NCBI GenBank assembly: GCA_016235815.1
Contig: JACRIM010000004.1
Coordinates: 1-64,000, forward strand
Direction of reading: 5' to 3'
From: Planctomycetota bacterium
GTDB taxonomy: Bacteria > Planctomycetota > Phycisphaerae > UBA1845 > UTPLA1
Length of the DNA: 64,000 nt
A program made the translations under genes and the position numbers. Shown piece by piece: positions 33,305-41,844 of this stretch. The notes beneath the pieces are model-generated. The model was not told the DNA's origin and did no database searches. It was given only the letters and a program-made list of their open reading frames with translations. Position 1 is the first letter of the stretch; each line of letters starts with the position of its first letter.

Positions 33305-34024
33305 CTATGCCCCTGGCGCGATGTCGAAGAAGACGACGCCGTAGCCGTCCCAGAGAAGGTGCGACGGGATGCCGAGCATGTCCGTCGCGTGGGCCAACAT
33401 GAAGACGAAGGGCGTCATCGCGCCGGGGACATTCCACATCACGAGCATGAGCGTGATCAAACAGCCGAAGCCGACCTGCGGTTGGCGCAGCTTCCACTGT
33501 GTTTCATGATCGAGGCGGTGTTCGATGATGCCGAAGCCGTCGAGCGGGGGCACGGGGATCAGGTTGAACAGCGTGGCGAAGAGGTTCAGCGTGGCCATGG
33601 CACCGAGAAAATGCACCCATGTCGGCTGCGTCGTGTCGAAGGGATCGACGATGCCGAGCTTCGGGTGAAGCGGGATGCACATCAGGATGAAGAGGATGAA
33701 GTTGGCGGCCGGCCCGGCGGCGGAGACATACGCGCCCCATTTCTCGCTTTTGAGGCGGCTGCGGTCGATCATGACGGCCGCGCCGGGCAGGGGGAACCCG
33801 CCCATGAGCAGCACGACGGCGGGGATGAGCAGGGTGTTGACCGGGTCGATGAATCGCGTGGGGTCGAGGGTGAGGACGCCGCGCGATTTGACGGTGTCAT
33901 CGCCGCCCCAATAGCCGACGAGGGCGTGGGCGAATTCGTGAAGCGTGACGCAGAGGATCCAGCAGAGCAGGGCCGCGAACATCAGCGGGGTGAAGCGGCT
34001 GGAAAACGCGGCGAGGAGGGGCAT
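33305..34024 (-). CDS. Site-2-protease-like M50 family membrane protein
   Basis: This 239-residue membrane metalloprotease has the zinc-binding HEFAH motif in its second half-helix (about residues 29-33) and the second motif NLIPVPPLDGFG (about 168-179). There are five to six hydrophobic helices. This short form without a PDZ domain resembles the rhomboid-size S2P homologues common in bacteria. The substrate is unknown. It stands alone between the trpS region and a divergent gene. Confidence 0.9.
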   Translation of the reverse strand: MPLLAAFSSRFTPLMFAALLCWILCVTLHEFAHALVGYWGGDDTVKSRGVLTLDPTRFIDPVNTLLIPAVVLLMGGFPLPGAAVMIDRSRLKSEKWGAYVSAAGPAANFILFILMCIPLHPKLGIVDPFDTTQPTWVHFLGAMATLNLFATLFNLIPVPPLDGFGIIEHRLDHETQWKLRQPQVGFGCLITLMLVMWNVPGAMTPFVFMLAHATDMLGIPSHLLWDGYGVVFFDIAPGA

Positions 34025-34197
34025 GGGTGGTCTTATAACAGAAACGCGTCCATGCCAGCGATTGCAGATTGAGCGACAGATTTCTTGTCAAACTCGATCC
34101 ACTTCAACCTATGGATTGTGGACGCGGGCCTTGGGATCAGCCGTCGACGGTGTTTCTTGATCCCCATTATTACTGTCCCGCGCTTTGGAGAAGGCAA

Positions 34198-35166
34198 ATG
34201 CGAGTCATTTTGTTGAAAACTGTCATCCTTGGTTTCACTTTGATCGTCATGACCGGAGCACAATCGAACTGTGCCAACACCGGCGTGCCCGGCGGAATGC
34301 AGGGACCGCCGGGCAACCAAGTCGATGAAACCGTGGGTGGAAAAATCATCGCCTGGGGGCAAAGCACGGCCGGCCAGTTGTTGGTGGATTCCCCGAACCC
34401 CGGATACAAAGCCATCGACTGCGGCGATTTTCATGGCATGGGCATTCGAGAAAGCGGTAAGGTGGAAGGCTGGGGCTTCAATGATAGTAGTCAAGCCCGT
34501 CCGCCAAATGCGGTGAACAGCGATTTCATCGCGGTCGCGGGAGGAAACGATCACAGTATTGGGTTGAAATCCGATGGGACCGTCGTCGGGTGGGGAACCA
34601 GCACGCCTCAACTGACGGATCCGCCCAGCCCGAACGCAAACTTCACAGCCATCGCCGCCTGCTTCTCACACAACCTGGGCCTGAAGAATGACGGTTCAGT
34701 CGTGGGCTGGGGATACAACACATACGGCCAGTTGGACGTGCCTGCGCCGAACAGTGGGTTTGTCGCCGTCGCCTGTGGACTGGGCTATAGCGTCGGGCTT
34801 AAGTCCGATGGCTCCATCGTGGTCTGGGGTAACGCGGCCGATGGGCGAGACATTATTCCCGCGCCGAACAGCGGCTTCACTGCGATCTCGTCCAGGTCGT
34901 CTCATATTCTCGCGTTACGTACTGACGGCTCCATCGCCGCGTGGGGCGGGTTCAATTTATCCGGACAACTGGATGTCCCGGCGCCGAATAGCGGCTTCAT
35001 CGCCGTGGCCGCGGGATCGACGCACAGCGCCGGGTTGAAGTCCGACGGCTCGGTCGTTGTCTGGGGAGACAATCAGTTCGGTCAGCATGATGTGCCCCCA
35101 CCCAATTCGGGATTTGTCGCCATTGCCGCCGGCAACTTCTTCACGATGGGATTGAAGGCGCCGTGA
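34198..35166 (+). CDS. Exported RCC1-like repeat protein
   Basis: This 322-residue protein has a signal peptide, a short collagen-like GMQGPPG stretch and about seven repeats of roughly 37 residues. The repeat pattern is VAAGSTHSAGLKSDGSVVVWG then GQLDVPAPNSGF, typical of RCC1/BNR-type propellers. The ATG at 34198 follows GGAGAAGG; the longer frame to 34069 was rejected. The protein is probably secreted or surface-attached. Its function is unknown. The combination of a Gly-Pro-rich linker and a propeller echoes the lipoprotein at 6785-8602. Confidence 0.88.
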   Translation: MRVILLKTVILGFTLIVMTGAQSNCANTGVPGGMQGPPGNQVDETVGGKIIAWGQSTAGQLLVDSPNPGYKAIDCGDFHGMGIRESGKVEGWGFNDSSQARPPNAVNSDFIAVAGGNDHSIGLKSDGTVVGWGTSTPQLTDPPSPNANFTAIAACFSHNLGLKNDGSVVGWGYNTYGQLDVPAPNSGFVAVACGLGYSVGLKSDGSIVVWGNAADGRDIIPAPNSGFTAISSRSSHILALRTDGSIAAWGGFNLSGQLDVPAPNSGFIAVAAGSTHSAGLKSDGSVVVWGDNQFGQHDVPPPNSGFVAIAAGNFFTMGLKAP

Positions 35167-35211
35167 TAGCGCGGAAGCCTCGCATGATTCCCAGTATGCT
35201 AGTCGTCCGCC

Positions 35212-36510
35212 ATGGACCACTTTGCCTATCGAAACGGTGAGTTGTATTGCGAGGATGTGCCGGTCGCGCGGATTGCGGAATCCGTCGGGACGCCGGCGTA
35301 TGTTTATTCATCCGCGACGCTGCTGCACCATTACGACGCGGTCGCGTCCGCCTTCGCGGCGCTGCGGCCGATCATCTGCTATTCCATCAAGAGCTGTCCG
35401 AATCTGCATATCTGTCGGTTGCTGAAGGATCGCGGGGCGGGGTTCGATGTCGTCTCCGGCGGGGAACTGGTACGCGCTCTTCGCGCCGGTGGCGACCCGG
35501 CGAAGATTGTCTTCGCGGGCGTTGGCAAGACCGATGAGGAGATAAATCTTGCGCTGGACTCGAAGATCGGCTGGTTCAATATCGAGTCGGAGGCGGAGCT
35601 GGCGAACTTGATCGAGATCGCCGGTCGGCGCGGCGTCGTCGCGCGGGCGGCGCTTCGCGTGAACCCCGATGTCGATCCCAAGACGCATCGCTACACCAGC
35701 ACGGGGAAAAAGGAATCGAAGTTCGGCGTCGATCTCGAACGGGCCCGGCGCGTGTTTCACGAGTATGGCCGGTCGGCGTCGGTGCGGCTCTGCGGGATTC
35801 ACTTGCACATCGGCTCGCCGGTGAACACGGTGGAGCCGTATGTCTCGGCGATTCGCAAGACACTGGCGTTGATCGACGAGCTTCGCGCCGATGGCTTCGC
35901 GATTGACACGCTGGATATCGGCGGCGGGTTCGGGGCGCATTACAAGACGAGCGAGGCCCCGCCGGCGGTTGCGTATGCCGAGGCGATTGTGCCGCTGCTC
36001 GCCGATCGTGTCGCAGGCGCAAAGCCGCTCTCGATCATCATGGAGCCGGGGCGGTCCATCGCGGCGAACGCGGGGATTCTCGTGGCGCGGACGTTGTATC
36101 TGAAGAAGTCGGGCGAGCGGGATTTTCTGATCGTTGATGCGGGCATGAATGATCTGATCCGCCCCGCGCTGTATGAGGCGTATCACTTTGTGTGGCCGGT
36201 GAGGCCGGCGGCGGGGTTCGTGCCGGCCGAGCGCGGCGAGCGGGCGGCGTCGATGGCGGGGTGTTTGCCGATGGACGTGGTCGGGCCGGTCTGCGAGAGC
36301 GGGGATTTTCTGGCGAAGGATCGGATGCTGCCGCCGATGCAGCGCGGGGATCTGGTGGCGGTGTTCACGGCGGGGGCGTATGGCATGGCGATGGCGAGCC
36401 ATTACAACTCGCGGCCGAATCCGCCGGAGGTCTTGGTGGAGGGCGGGGGGTTTCGGGTGATACGGCGGCGGGAGGGGTATGAGGAGATGATGGCGGGGGA
36501 GGCCTTGTGA
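35212..36510 (+). CDS. lysA: Diaminopimelate decarboxylase
   Basis: This 432-residue PLP enzyme performs the last step of lysine biosynthesis. Lys60 in CYSIKSCPN is the expected PLP lysine. HLHIGSP, DIGGGFGAHY, IMEPGRSI and CESGDFLAKDR are family signatures. Ser stands where many homologues have Ala before Lys (YSIK). The gene is followed 18 bp later by a small toxin-like gene on the same strand, so a toxin-antitoxin pair may ride on its transcript. Confidence 0.95.
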   Translation: MDHFAYRNGELYCEDVPVARIAESVGTPAYVYSSATLLHHYDAVASAFAALRPIICYSIKSCPNLHICRLLKDRGAGFDVVSGGELVRALRAGGDPAKIVFAGVGKTDEEINLALDSKIGWFNIESEAELANLIEIAGRRGVVARAALRVNPDVDPKTHRYTSTGKKESKFGVDLERARRVFHEYGRSASVRLCGIHLHIGSPVNTVEPYVSAIRKTLALIDELRADGFAIDTLDIGGGFGAHYKTSEAPPAVAYAEAIVPLLADRVAGAKPLSIIMEPGRSIAANAGILVARTLYLKKSGERDFLIVDAGMNDLIRPALYEAYHFVWPVRPAAGFVPAERGERAASMAGCLPMDVVGPVCESGDFLAKDRMLPPMQRGDLVAVFTAGAYGMAMASHYNSRPNPPEVLVEGGGFRVIRRREGYEEMMAGEAL

Positions 36511-36528
36511 GGTAGGATTCAAACGAGG

Positions 36529-36849
36529 ATGGATACGAATCTCGTCAAGATCAAACGAATGGTCCGAGCCGGAAACTATGATTTCACATTGAAGGCCGAC
36601 CTTGAATGTCGAGCTGATGGCCTGACGCAAGACGACGTTATCGAATCGATTCTGACGGCCCAGTTCCTTCGCGCAAAGAACAGTACAAGTGCTTGGCGAC
36701 AGGGACGGCGTGAAAAGGTGTTTATTATCGACAGTTTTAATTTTGAAGGAACGGCGATATACTCCAAGGGAGTCATACGCAAACTTAACGATCATGAGTC
36801 AGACTTCTACATCCTCATCTCGGGTAAAAGGTCGGTCCGCTCGGACTAG
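36529..36849 (+). CDS. Small MqsR/DUF4258-like putative toxin
   Basis: This 106-residue protein begins with KIKRMVRAGNYDFTLKADLE and continues with LTQDDVIESILTAQ. It has a beta-rich end (KVFIIDSFNFEGTAIYSKGVI). This layout is that of DUF4258/RelE-fold mRNA interferase-like proteins. It overlaps the next gene, a YgiT-type zinc-finger protein, by 56 bp, the toxin-first order seen in mqsRA. Catalytic residues cannot be assigned with certainty. Confidence 0.6.
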   Translation: MDTNLVKIKRMVRAGNYDFTLKADLECRADGLTQDDVIESILTAQFLRAKNSTSAWRQGRREKVFIIDSFNFEGTAIYSKGVIRKLNDHESDFYILISGKRSVRSD

Positions 36850-37051
36850 CCGACGGTATAGCAAGTGCCCACTCTGCTCATCCAGCCGCATTCGCCTTGG
36901 CAAAGAGAAGATCGCCGTCTCTGCGCCCCATTCTGAGAAAATCGAATTAGTTGTGGAGCGATGGGCATGCCCTGATTGCGGGGAGAAGTTCCTTACGGAT
37001 GCATCCCGGCGGCGGATGGATTTGAAGCTGGGACTGAAGCCGAAGGCATAG
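36794..37051 (+). CDS. YgiT/MqsA-type zinc-finger putative antitoxin
   Basis: This 85-residue protein has two Cys pairs, CPLCSSSRI (CxxC) and ACPDCGEKFL (CxxCGE). They form the zinc site of YgiT-type MqsA antitoxin N-domains. There is no helix-turn-helix, so it may not repress its own promoter as MqsA does. The N-terminus is Ser/Arg-rich. The ATG at 36794 lies inside the toxin gene. Confidence 0.7.
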   Translation: MSQTSTSSSRVKGRSARTSRRYSKCPLCSSSRIRLGKEKIAVSAPHSEKIELVVERWACPDCGEKFLTDASRRRMDLKLGLKPKA

Positions 37052-37096
37052 TCGAGGCAAGTTTTTTTGAAACGCCACTTGGCTACCTGTGTATAG

Positions 37097-37696
37097 TTGG
37101 GTATGGCGACAAATGGGCCATCGCCGGATTTGATTGGGGTCGAACCCGCGCAAGCTCTGCACGCTGAGCGGGCCGTGACGCTTGACTATGCGGCCCCAGC
37201 CGAAGGCCGGTTTTCGCTCTTCGCCCTGTTTCGGCCGCTGTTGATCTTTATCGCCATTGTCGCTCCGCTTCTTGCGATCGTCAGCACCATCGGCTCCGGG
37301 AGTTATGGTTTTTGCTGCGCTCGTTGCGGCGCTACGGCAACGGTTCGTGACTTTGAAGTCTGCGGATTTCGGCAACGTTATGGTTGGCAATCTCAAGAGG
37401 GGCCCATCTCAAAGTTCATACAGGATGGGACACCCTGCGCTCATCAATGGGAGGTGTATTCGGGCGGATCGAGTGGCTTGACATGGCGAGCCTGCGTATT
37501 GGGCCGCGGGCTGCGCCATCACATGGTGTGGTGGGTTGAATGCGAGAAGGACATCGACAAAGTGCTGGAGCAACGACAGGCGGCGGACAGTTGGTTTCGC
37601 GACTCCCTTAAGGCGGCGTTAGCGAATCCAAAGGCGGAGTCGTCAAGCGACTTCATGCTTTCTCTACTTTCCAATCGGTCTTTTGTGCCGTGGTAG
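37097..37696 (+). CDS. Membrane-anchored protein with Cys pair, unknown function
   Basis: This protein of about 199 residues has one hydrophobic helix near residues 45-65 (RPLLIFIAIVAPLLAIVSTI). A CARCGA motif and other Cys residues follow, then a mostly polar C-terminal region. I recognise no family. The start may be ATG 37097 or 37103. It lies 45 bp after the zinc-finger gene and may be part of the same accessory segment. Confidence 0.55.
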   Translation: MGMATNGPSPDLIGVEPAQALHAERAVTLDYAAPAEGRFSLFALFRPLLIFIAIVAPLLAIVSTIGSGSYGFCCARCGATATVRDFEVCGFRQRYGWQSQEGPISKFIQDGTPCAHQWEVYSGGSSGLTWRACVLGRGLRHHMVWWVECEKDIDKVLEQRQAADSWFRDSLKAALANPKAESSSDFMLSLLSNRSFVPW

Positions 37697-38060
37697 CAAA
37701 GCGCGTGGCCCCCGGCAGGGGGCGCGGAGTGTCGCCACGGGTGGAGCGTCGCCGGGGTGAAGCCCGCGACGCGGAACCCGTGGGTGAGGATTTTCATTTC
37801 TCACGAGGCCCCGGAGGGGTGGCGGAGTTTGTTGGAAGCCGGGAACAACGGGTTGAGCCGATGCCCTCCTTCGCCCCTCCGGGGCTTAATGCGCTGCGCG
37901 ACAACTGACCACGGGCTTGCGCCCGTGGCTACATTCCGTTGCCCCTCCGGGGCACTGCAACATGGTGAAATCGGCTGGCGCACTAAGTGTGGCACTACTC
38001 CGACACTTTAACCTTGGGTACAAACTTGAATGCGGGGCGGTCACGATTTGATACGTGCTG
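37697..38060. repeat. Cluster of interspersed palindromes, family B
   Basis: No gene is seen in this 364-bp gap. It contains a composite element with CCACGGGT (37735-37742) and ACCCGTGG (37776-37783) as outer arms. Further palindromes are GCCCC-TCC-GGGGC at 37873-37885, CCACGGGC-TTGC-GCCCGTGG at 37909-37928, and a second GCCCC-TCC-GGGGC at 37941-37953. A related element lies at 62880-62956. Confidence 0.75.
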
Positions 38061-40676
38061 TTATTTCGTCTCGCTGCGCAGGCGGGCGATTCGCTTCTCT
38101 AGCCCATCGCGCATTTCCTTCGTCATTCGATGCAGCGGTGAGACGTAGATGCGCCGGGCTTCGAGGTCGAGGGCGGTTTGGAGTTCGCTCGCGGCGTCGG
38201 CGTTGAAGCGCATACGGTCGGCGGGCGAGTCGGACACACTCGCGCGGCGTTCGAGAAGGTCGGCGACAAACATGTGGCGCTGCGGGCTGGTGGGGTGGGC
38301 CGCGAGTGCTTCGCGGGCGCAGCCGATGGCGAGATCGAGGTCGGAAGAGTCTTGAGGCTTGAGGCTTGAGACTTGGGGCCCGAGTCGTGAGGCTTGAGAC
38401 ATCGCGGCGGGCGAATCCTGTGCGGCGAGTTGCAAGGCGAGTTCGGAGCGTCGGGCATAGAGGATCGCCCGGTAGTGATGCACAAGCGCATTGTGAGGGT
38501 CGCGCCGTTCAAAGACGTGGGCCTCGCTCAACGCATAGTCAAAGTGATTGGACTGGGTGACTCTTGGGGCCAAGATGTCCAGCATTTCCTCAATCGCGGT
38601 TGCATCATCCTCGTAGAAGGATGCCACGTTTGCGTAATTGCCCGTACACAATGGTAATCCTCGAACATCCAGAGTTGATTGCTGAGATGGTGCTCTCGCG
38701 AGATTCAATCCTTGGGCTGCAAAATGCGACCTCAATAGTCGTGGACCGCTCATACACCACGCAATGGAGCATGAAGCGATGAGCAGGCCCACCCCCGGTG
38801 TCGTCGGTTTCGCACAAACCGGAGGTGCGGTCGCAACGTATTGGTCCGCACAGCGGACCCTACTTGCGATGGCGAGCAGCGCGAAAAACGTCGTCGCTGC
38901 GCCGCCGGTAAACATGGCGAGGTCGATGCCGGAGTGGATCGTGAAGCCGAGGAGGCCGGCGGAGAGGGCGGCGAGCATGGGGCCGAGTGGGGCGTCGGAG
39001 ATGGATTTGCCGGAGGCCGGTTCGTAGGCGGTGAGGAAAAATGCGATGAACCATGCGACGGCGGGGATAAAGAGGGTGAGCACGATGTAGGGCGGCGGGG
39101 CGTCGAGGAGTATGGTGAACCAGCCGGCGAAGACGATGAGTCCGATGGCGGCGCTGGAGAGGATGATGGAGGAGGTGTGAAGCGAGCCTTCGGGGAGTTC
39201 GAGCCAGGTGTCGGATGACGAGTGGAGCGGGCCTCCGTGCCCGCTTTTCGCATTCGTTCGGCGGGTAGGGACGCCCGCCCCACTGGGATCGGGAAGCGTT
39301 TGTCCGAGTACCGGCGCTTTGTCGACATGCCACAAGGGTCTCCCATGCGACTCTTCGACTTGCGCCTTGTGCTCGGATTGATTCGCAATCCTCCGAGAGA
39401 TTCCCACTAACACCGCAACGAGGCCGACCAAGCCGAGCACGCCCCATTCGGTTGCAGCGCGGACGACCCAGCTATGCGGGTCTTCCACATCCTCGGGGCA
39501 TTCGACGTCTTTGTAGCGTGTGAAGAAGCGGCCGAAGTTGCCTGCGCCGACGCCCCATGGTCCTTGGTCATGGATCATCGCGGCCGAGGCGCGCCAGTAG
39601 AAGTGGCGGAAGAGCATGGAGCGACCGAGGGAGTCGGGTTTGATCTGCAACGTCACGGGGAGTGCGACGGCTATCGCGAAGAGGCAAGCCCACGTTGCGC
39701 CGACGGCGAGCCTGGGACGATTGCGAAATGTCGTGCTCAGGCGTTCGCCGATGATCCACGCGACCAGTGCGATGCCAAGCGCCGCCGCCGCGCCTTTGCT
39801 TTGTGCGCCGGCGAGTGTGATGACGCCTGCGATGGCGATGAGGATCGGGATGATCGCCGAGGCCATTGAAACGCCGATGGCGCTTGAACGGTCTTGGCGT
39901 GGAGACGAGTCAGTCGAACCCGCTCCCTGACGGTCGCGGCTCGGAAATACACAGTCGCGGCTCTGATTTGTCTTCGACAAGCGCGACCGGGCGACACCGA
40001 AGGCCGTCAGGATGATGAGGATCAGATAGCTCGCGAGAACGTTCGGGTGCGAGAAGAAGCCGGTCATGGAGCCGCCCTTGAGGCGCTGTTCGTAGTCGTA
40101 GATGAAGCCGGGGTTCGACTGGTTTTGCGAGATCAGTTCGGCCTTGTGTTCGTTGTAATACTGCACCGTCTCGGGCAACTCGACGAATCGTTGATAGGCG
40201 CATTTGGTGATCATCACCGCGCCGGTGGTGAGAATGACGGTGAGCGCGAGGCGCACCTGCCACGGGCGGCGAAGCAGTTGCGACAGGGCGATGAAGTAGG
40301 CGATGAAGCCGAGGAAGTCGATGCTGCCGATGATGGCGAGGTGCTTCTGGCCGGCGCGCCAAGTGGAGATGCACATCGCGACGGCGAGGATGGCCGCCCC
40401 CCACTCGGCGCCGGTGCGTCGATAGCCTTCGCCGGACCATTGTCGCAGGACGAGCACGAGGCCGGTGACGGCGAAGATAAGGGCGTTGATGGCGAAGGTC
40501 GTGGCGGGGGATGCACCGGCGGGGGCATCGAGCGTGCGCAGGCCACGGGCGACTTCGAAGGTGTGTGTTTCGCCGATGACGGCGCGCAAAGGAATGAGCG
40601 CGAGCAGCATGAGCAGCGCGGCGTGTTCCACGAACGGGCGAAGGCTTGACGGGGTTGTCGAACGTTTCGCGGCCAC
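38061..40676 (-). CDS. O-antigen-ligase-like membrane protein with repeat-derived inserts
   Basis: This 871-residue protein has about a dozen membrane helices. The GVGAGNF segment with ECPEDVEDPHSW in a large loop is typical of the Wzy/WaaL family, whose members polymerise or ligate polyprenyl-linked glycans. The C-terminal 200 residues are helical and TPR-like. Four stretches look like absorbed interspersed repeats: 39908-39967, 39226-39290, 38842-38863 and 38351-38399. They fall in loops or linkers and keep the frame open. It is next to the sugar-1-phosphate transferase gene with a 1-bp gap, so the two should act in one polymer pathway. Confidence 0.85.
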   Translation of the reverse strand: MAAKRSTTPSSLRPFVEHAALLMLLALIPLRAVIGETHTFEVARGLRTLDAPAGASPATTFAINALIFAVTGLVLVLRQWSGEGYRRTGAEWGAAILAVAMCISTWRAGQKHLAIIGSIDFLGFIAYFIALSQLLRRPWQVRLALTVILTTGAVMITKCAYQRFVELPETVQYYNEHKAELISQNQSNPGFIYDYEQRLKGGSMTGFFSHPNVLASYLILIILTAFGVARSRLSKTNQSRDCVFPSRDRQGAGSTDSSPRQDRSSAIGVSMASAIIPILIAIAGVITLAGAQSKGAAAALGIALVAWIIGERLSTTFRNRPRLAVGATWACLFAIAVALPVTLQIKPDSLGRSMLFRHFYWRASAAMIHDQGPWGVGAGNFGRFFTRYKDVECPEDVEDPHSWVVRAATEWGVLGLVGLVAVLVGISRRIANQSEHKAQVEESHGRPLWHVDKAPVLGQTLPDPSGAGVPTRRTNAKSGHGGPLHSSSDTWLELPEGSLHTSSIILSSAAIGLIVFAGWFTILLDAPPPYIVLTLFIPAVAWFIAFFLTAYEPASGKSISDAPLGPMLAALSAGLLGFTIHSGIDLAMFTGGAATTFFALLAIASRVRCADQYVATAPPVCAKPTTPGVGLLIASCSIAWCMSGPRLLRSHFAAQGLNLARAPSQQSTLDVRGLPLCTGNYANVASFYEDDATAIEEMLDILAPRVTQSNHFDYALSEAHVFERRDPHNALVHHYRAILYARRSELALQLAAQDSPAAMSQASRLGPQVSSLKPQDSSDLDLAIGCAREALAAHPTSPQRHMFVADLLERRASVSDSPADRMRFNADAASELQTALDLEARRIYVSPLHRMTKEMRDGLEKRIARLRSETK
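38351..38399. repeat. Heptamer tandem repeat inside a gene (CTTGAGR x7)
   Basis: Seven consecutive 7-bp units (CTTGAGG, CTTGAGG, CTTGAGA, CTTGGGG, CCCGAGT, CGTGAGG, CTTGAGA) lie in the TPR-like end of the ligase homologue. The protein reads SQASRLGPQVSSLKPQ there. Confidence 0.8.
38842..38863. repeat. GGTCCGCACAGCGGACC palindrome inside a gene
   Basis: This 22-bp stretch is identical to one arm of the inverted repeat at 17091-17154, including the trailing CTAC. It is translated as part of SRVRCADQYV in the ligase homologue. Confidence 0.8.
39226..39290. repeat. Two palindromes inside a gene, family A-like
   Basis: AGCGGGC-CTCCGT-GCCCGCT is at 39226-39245. GGCGGG then CCCGCC are at 39260-39279 with the loop GA-C and a CCACTGGGAT tail, as in family A. 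They encode the GAGVPTRRTNAKSGHGGPL linker of the ligase homologue. Confidence 0.7.
39908..39967. repeat. Repeat-like GAGCCGCGACCGT unit inside a gene
   Basis: On the minus strand two related copies (AGAGCCGCGACTGT and GAGCCGCGACCGTCAGGGAG) encode SRDCVFPSRDRQGAG in a loop of the ligase homologue. From general familiarity this motif occurs widely in planctomycete genomes, but I cannot verify it here. Confidence 0.55.
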
Positions 40677-40677
40677 G

Positions 40678-41775
40678 CTAGCGCTCCGTTCGCGGCTGCC
40701 GTGAGCCGGTCCATTCGAGAAGAGCGACGATGCCGACGACGAGCAGCGTTTCTCCAGCGATGCACCACGCCAGTGTCCATGTGGCCGTTGCCAACATGAG
40801 CGCGGGTAGCGCGGTGATGAGTGTTGCCAGCCAGATCAGCAGCACTGCGCCGCGTACGCCGAAGCCGCGCTGGATGAGCCGGTGCGAGAAATGCCGCCGA
40901 TCGCCGGTCCAGATCGGCGCGCCGATGCGCCAGCGGAGAAAGATGACGCTGATCGTGTCATACAGCGGCACGGCCATGACCACGAGCGGTGCGAGCGCGC
41001 CGATGGGTTTCTGCCCGCGAGCCGGGTCGGCGAAGGTGGTGAGGATGGTGAACACGGCGAGAAGCAGGCCGATGACCTGACTGCCCGCGTCGCCCATGAA
41101 GATCTTCGCCGGGTGAAAGTTCATCGGCAGGAAACCCGCCGTCGCGCCGGCCAGCAACATGCAGCACGCAGGCACGAAGACCTGCCCATCGTGCCATGCG
41201 GCCGCGGCGAACACGGTCGATGCGATCATGGCGACACCGGCGGCGAGGCCGTCCATGTTGTCGAGGAAGTTCAGCGAGTTCATCAGCGTGAGGATCCAGA
41301 CGATCGACAACGCGCACGACGGGGCGTATCCGAGGTGCGAAAGCAAGCGTAGGTCGAACGCGAGCACGAGCGCCGCCGCGACGGCGATCTGGACGAGCAG
41401 TTTCGGCAAGGCTCCCATGGCGCGGCGATCATCCCAGAGGCCCATCGCGCACATGAGGACGATGGCGGCGATGATCCCGAGGGCCAGTGGCGTCTTGGTG
41501 ACGATGCCGCCGGTGTGAATGCGTGCGGCCTCCGGCATCCACGCCGCCGCGCCGAGGTTTGCAAGCGCGACAGCGCCGAGCATTGGCAACACAACGGCCG
41601 CGGCGATGGCCACGCCGCCGCCGAGGGCGACGGGCTGTGCGTGGGCCTTGTGGCCGCCGGGGTGGTCGATGAATCCGACGCGGATGGCGATTCGACGAAC
41701 GATCCATGTGCCGGGAAGGCTGATCATGCCGCCGATGAACGCGGCGAAGAGCGGAAGTGCGGCCTGTGTCATCAC
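40678..41775 (-). CDS. Polyprenyl-phosphate sugar-1-phosphate transferase (WecA/MraY superfamily)
   Basis: This 365-residue membrane enzyme has about ten helices and the family loops GLWDDRRAM, NFLDNMDGLAAG, FMGDAGS and TGDRRHFSHRL. It transfers a sugar-1-phosphate to undecaprenyl phosphate, starting a cell-surface polysaccharide. The sugar cannot be told. The adjacent ligase/polymerase homologue supports a polymer pathway. MraY itself is less likely, since it normally sits in a cell-wall cluster. Confidence 0.92.
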   Translation of the reverse strand: MMTQAALPLFAAFIGGMISLPGTWIVRRIAIRVGFIDHPGGHKAHAQPVALGGGVAIAAAVVLPMLGAVALANLGAAAWMPEAARIHTGGIVTKTPLALGIIAAIVLMCAMGLWDDRRAMGALPKLLVQIAVAAALVLAFDLRLLSHLGYAPSCALSIVWILTLMNSLNFLDNMDGLAAGVAMIASTVFAAAAWHDGQVFVPACCMLLAGATAGFLPMNFHPAKIFMGDAGSQVIGLLLAVFTILTTFADPARGQKPIGALAPLVVMAVPLYDTISVIFLRWRIGAPIWTGDRRHFSHRLIQRGFGVRGAVLLIWLATLITALPALMLATATWTLAWCIAGETLLVVGIVALLEWTGSRQPRTER

Positions 41776-41844
41776 GCGGATGCCATGCTATTGATGTTCG
41801 CGGGGTCCGTCTATATTGTTACGCTCGGAACGAAAGAGGGTTGT

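Noticed and set aside
35308-36795. Minus-strand frame opposite lysA
   Set aside because: It is an antisense shadow; lysA on the plus strand has all its family motifs.
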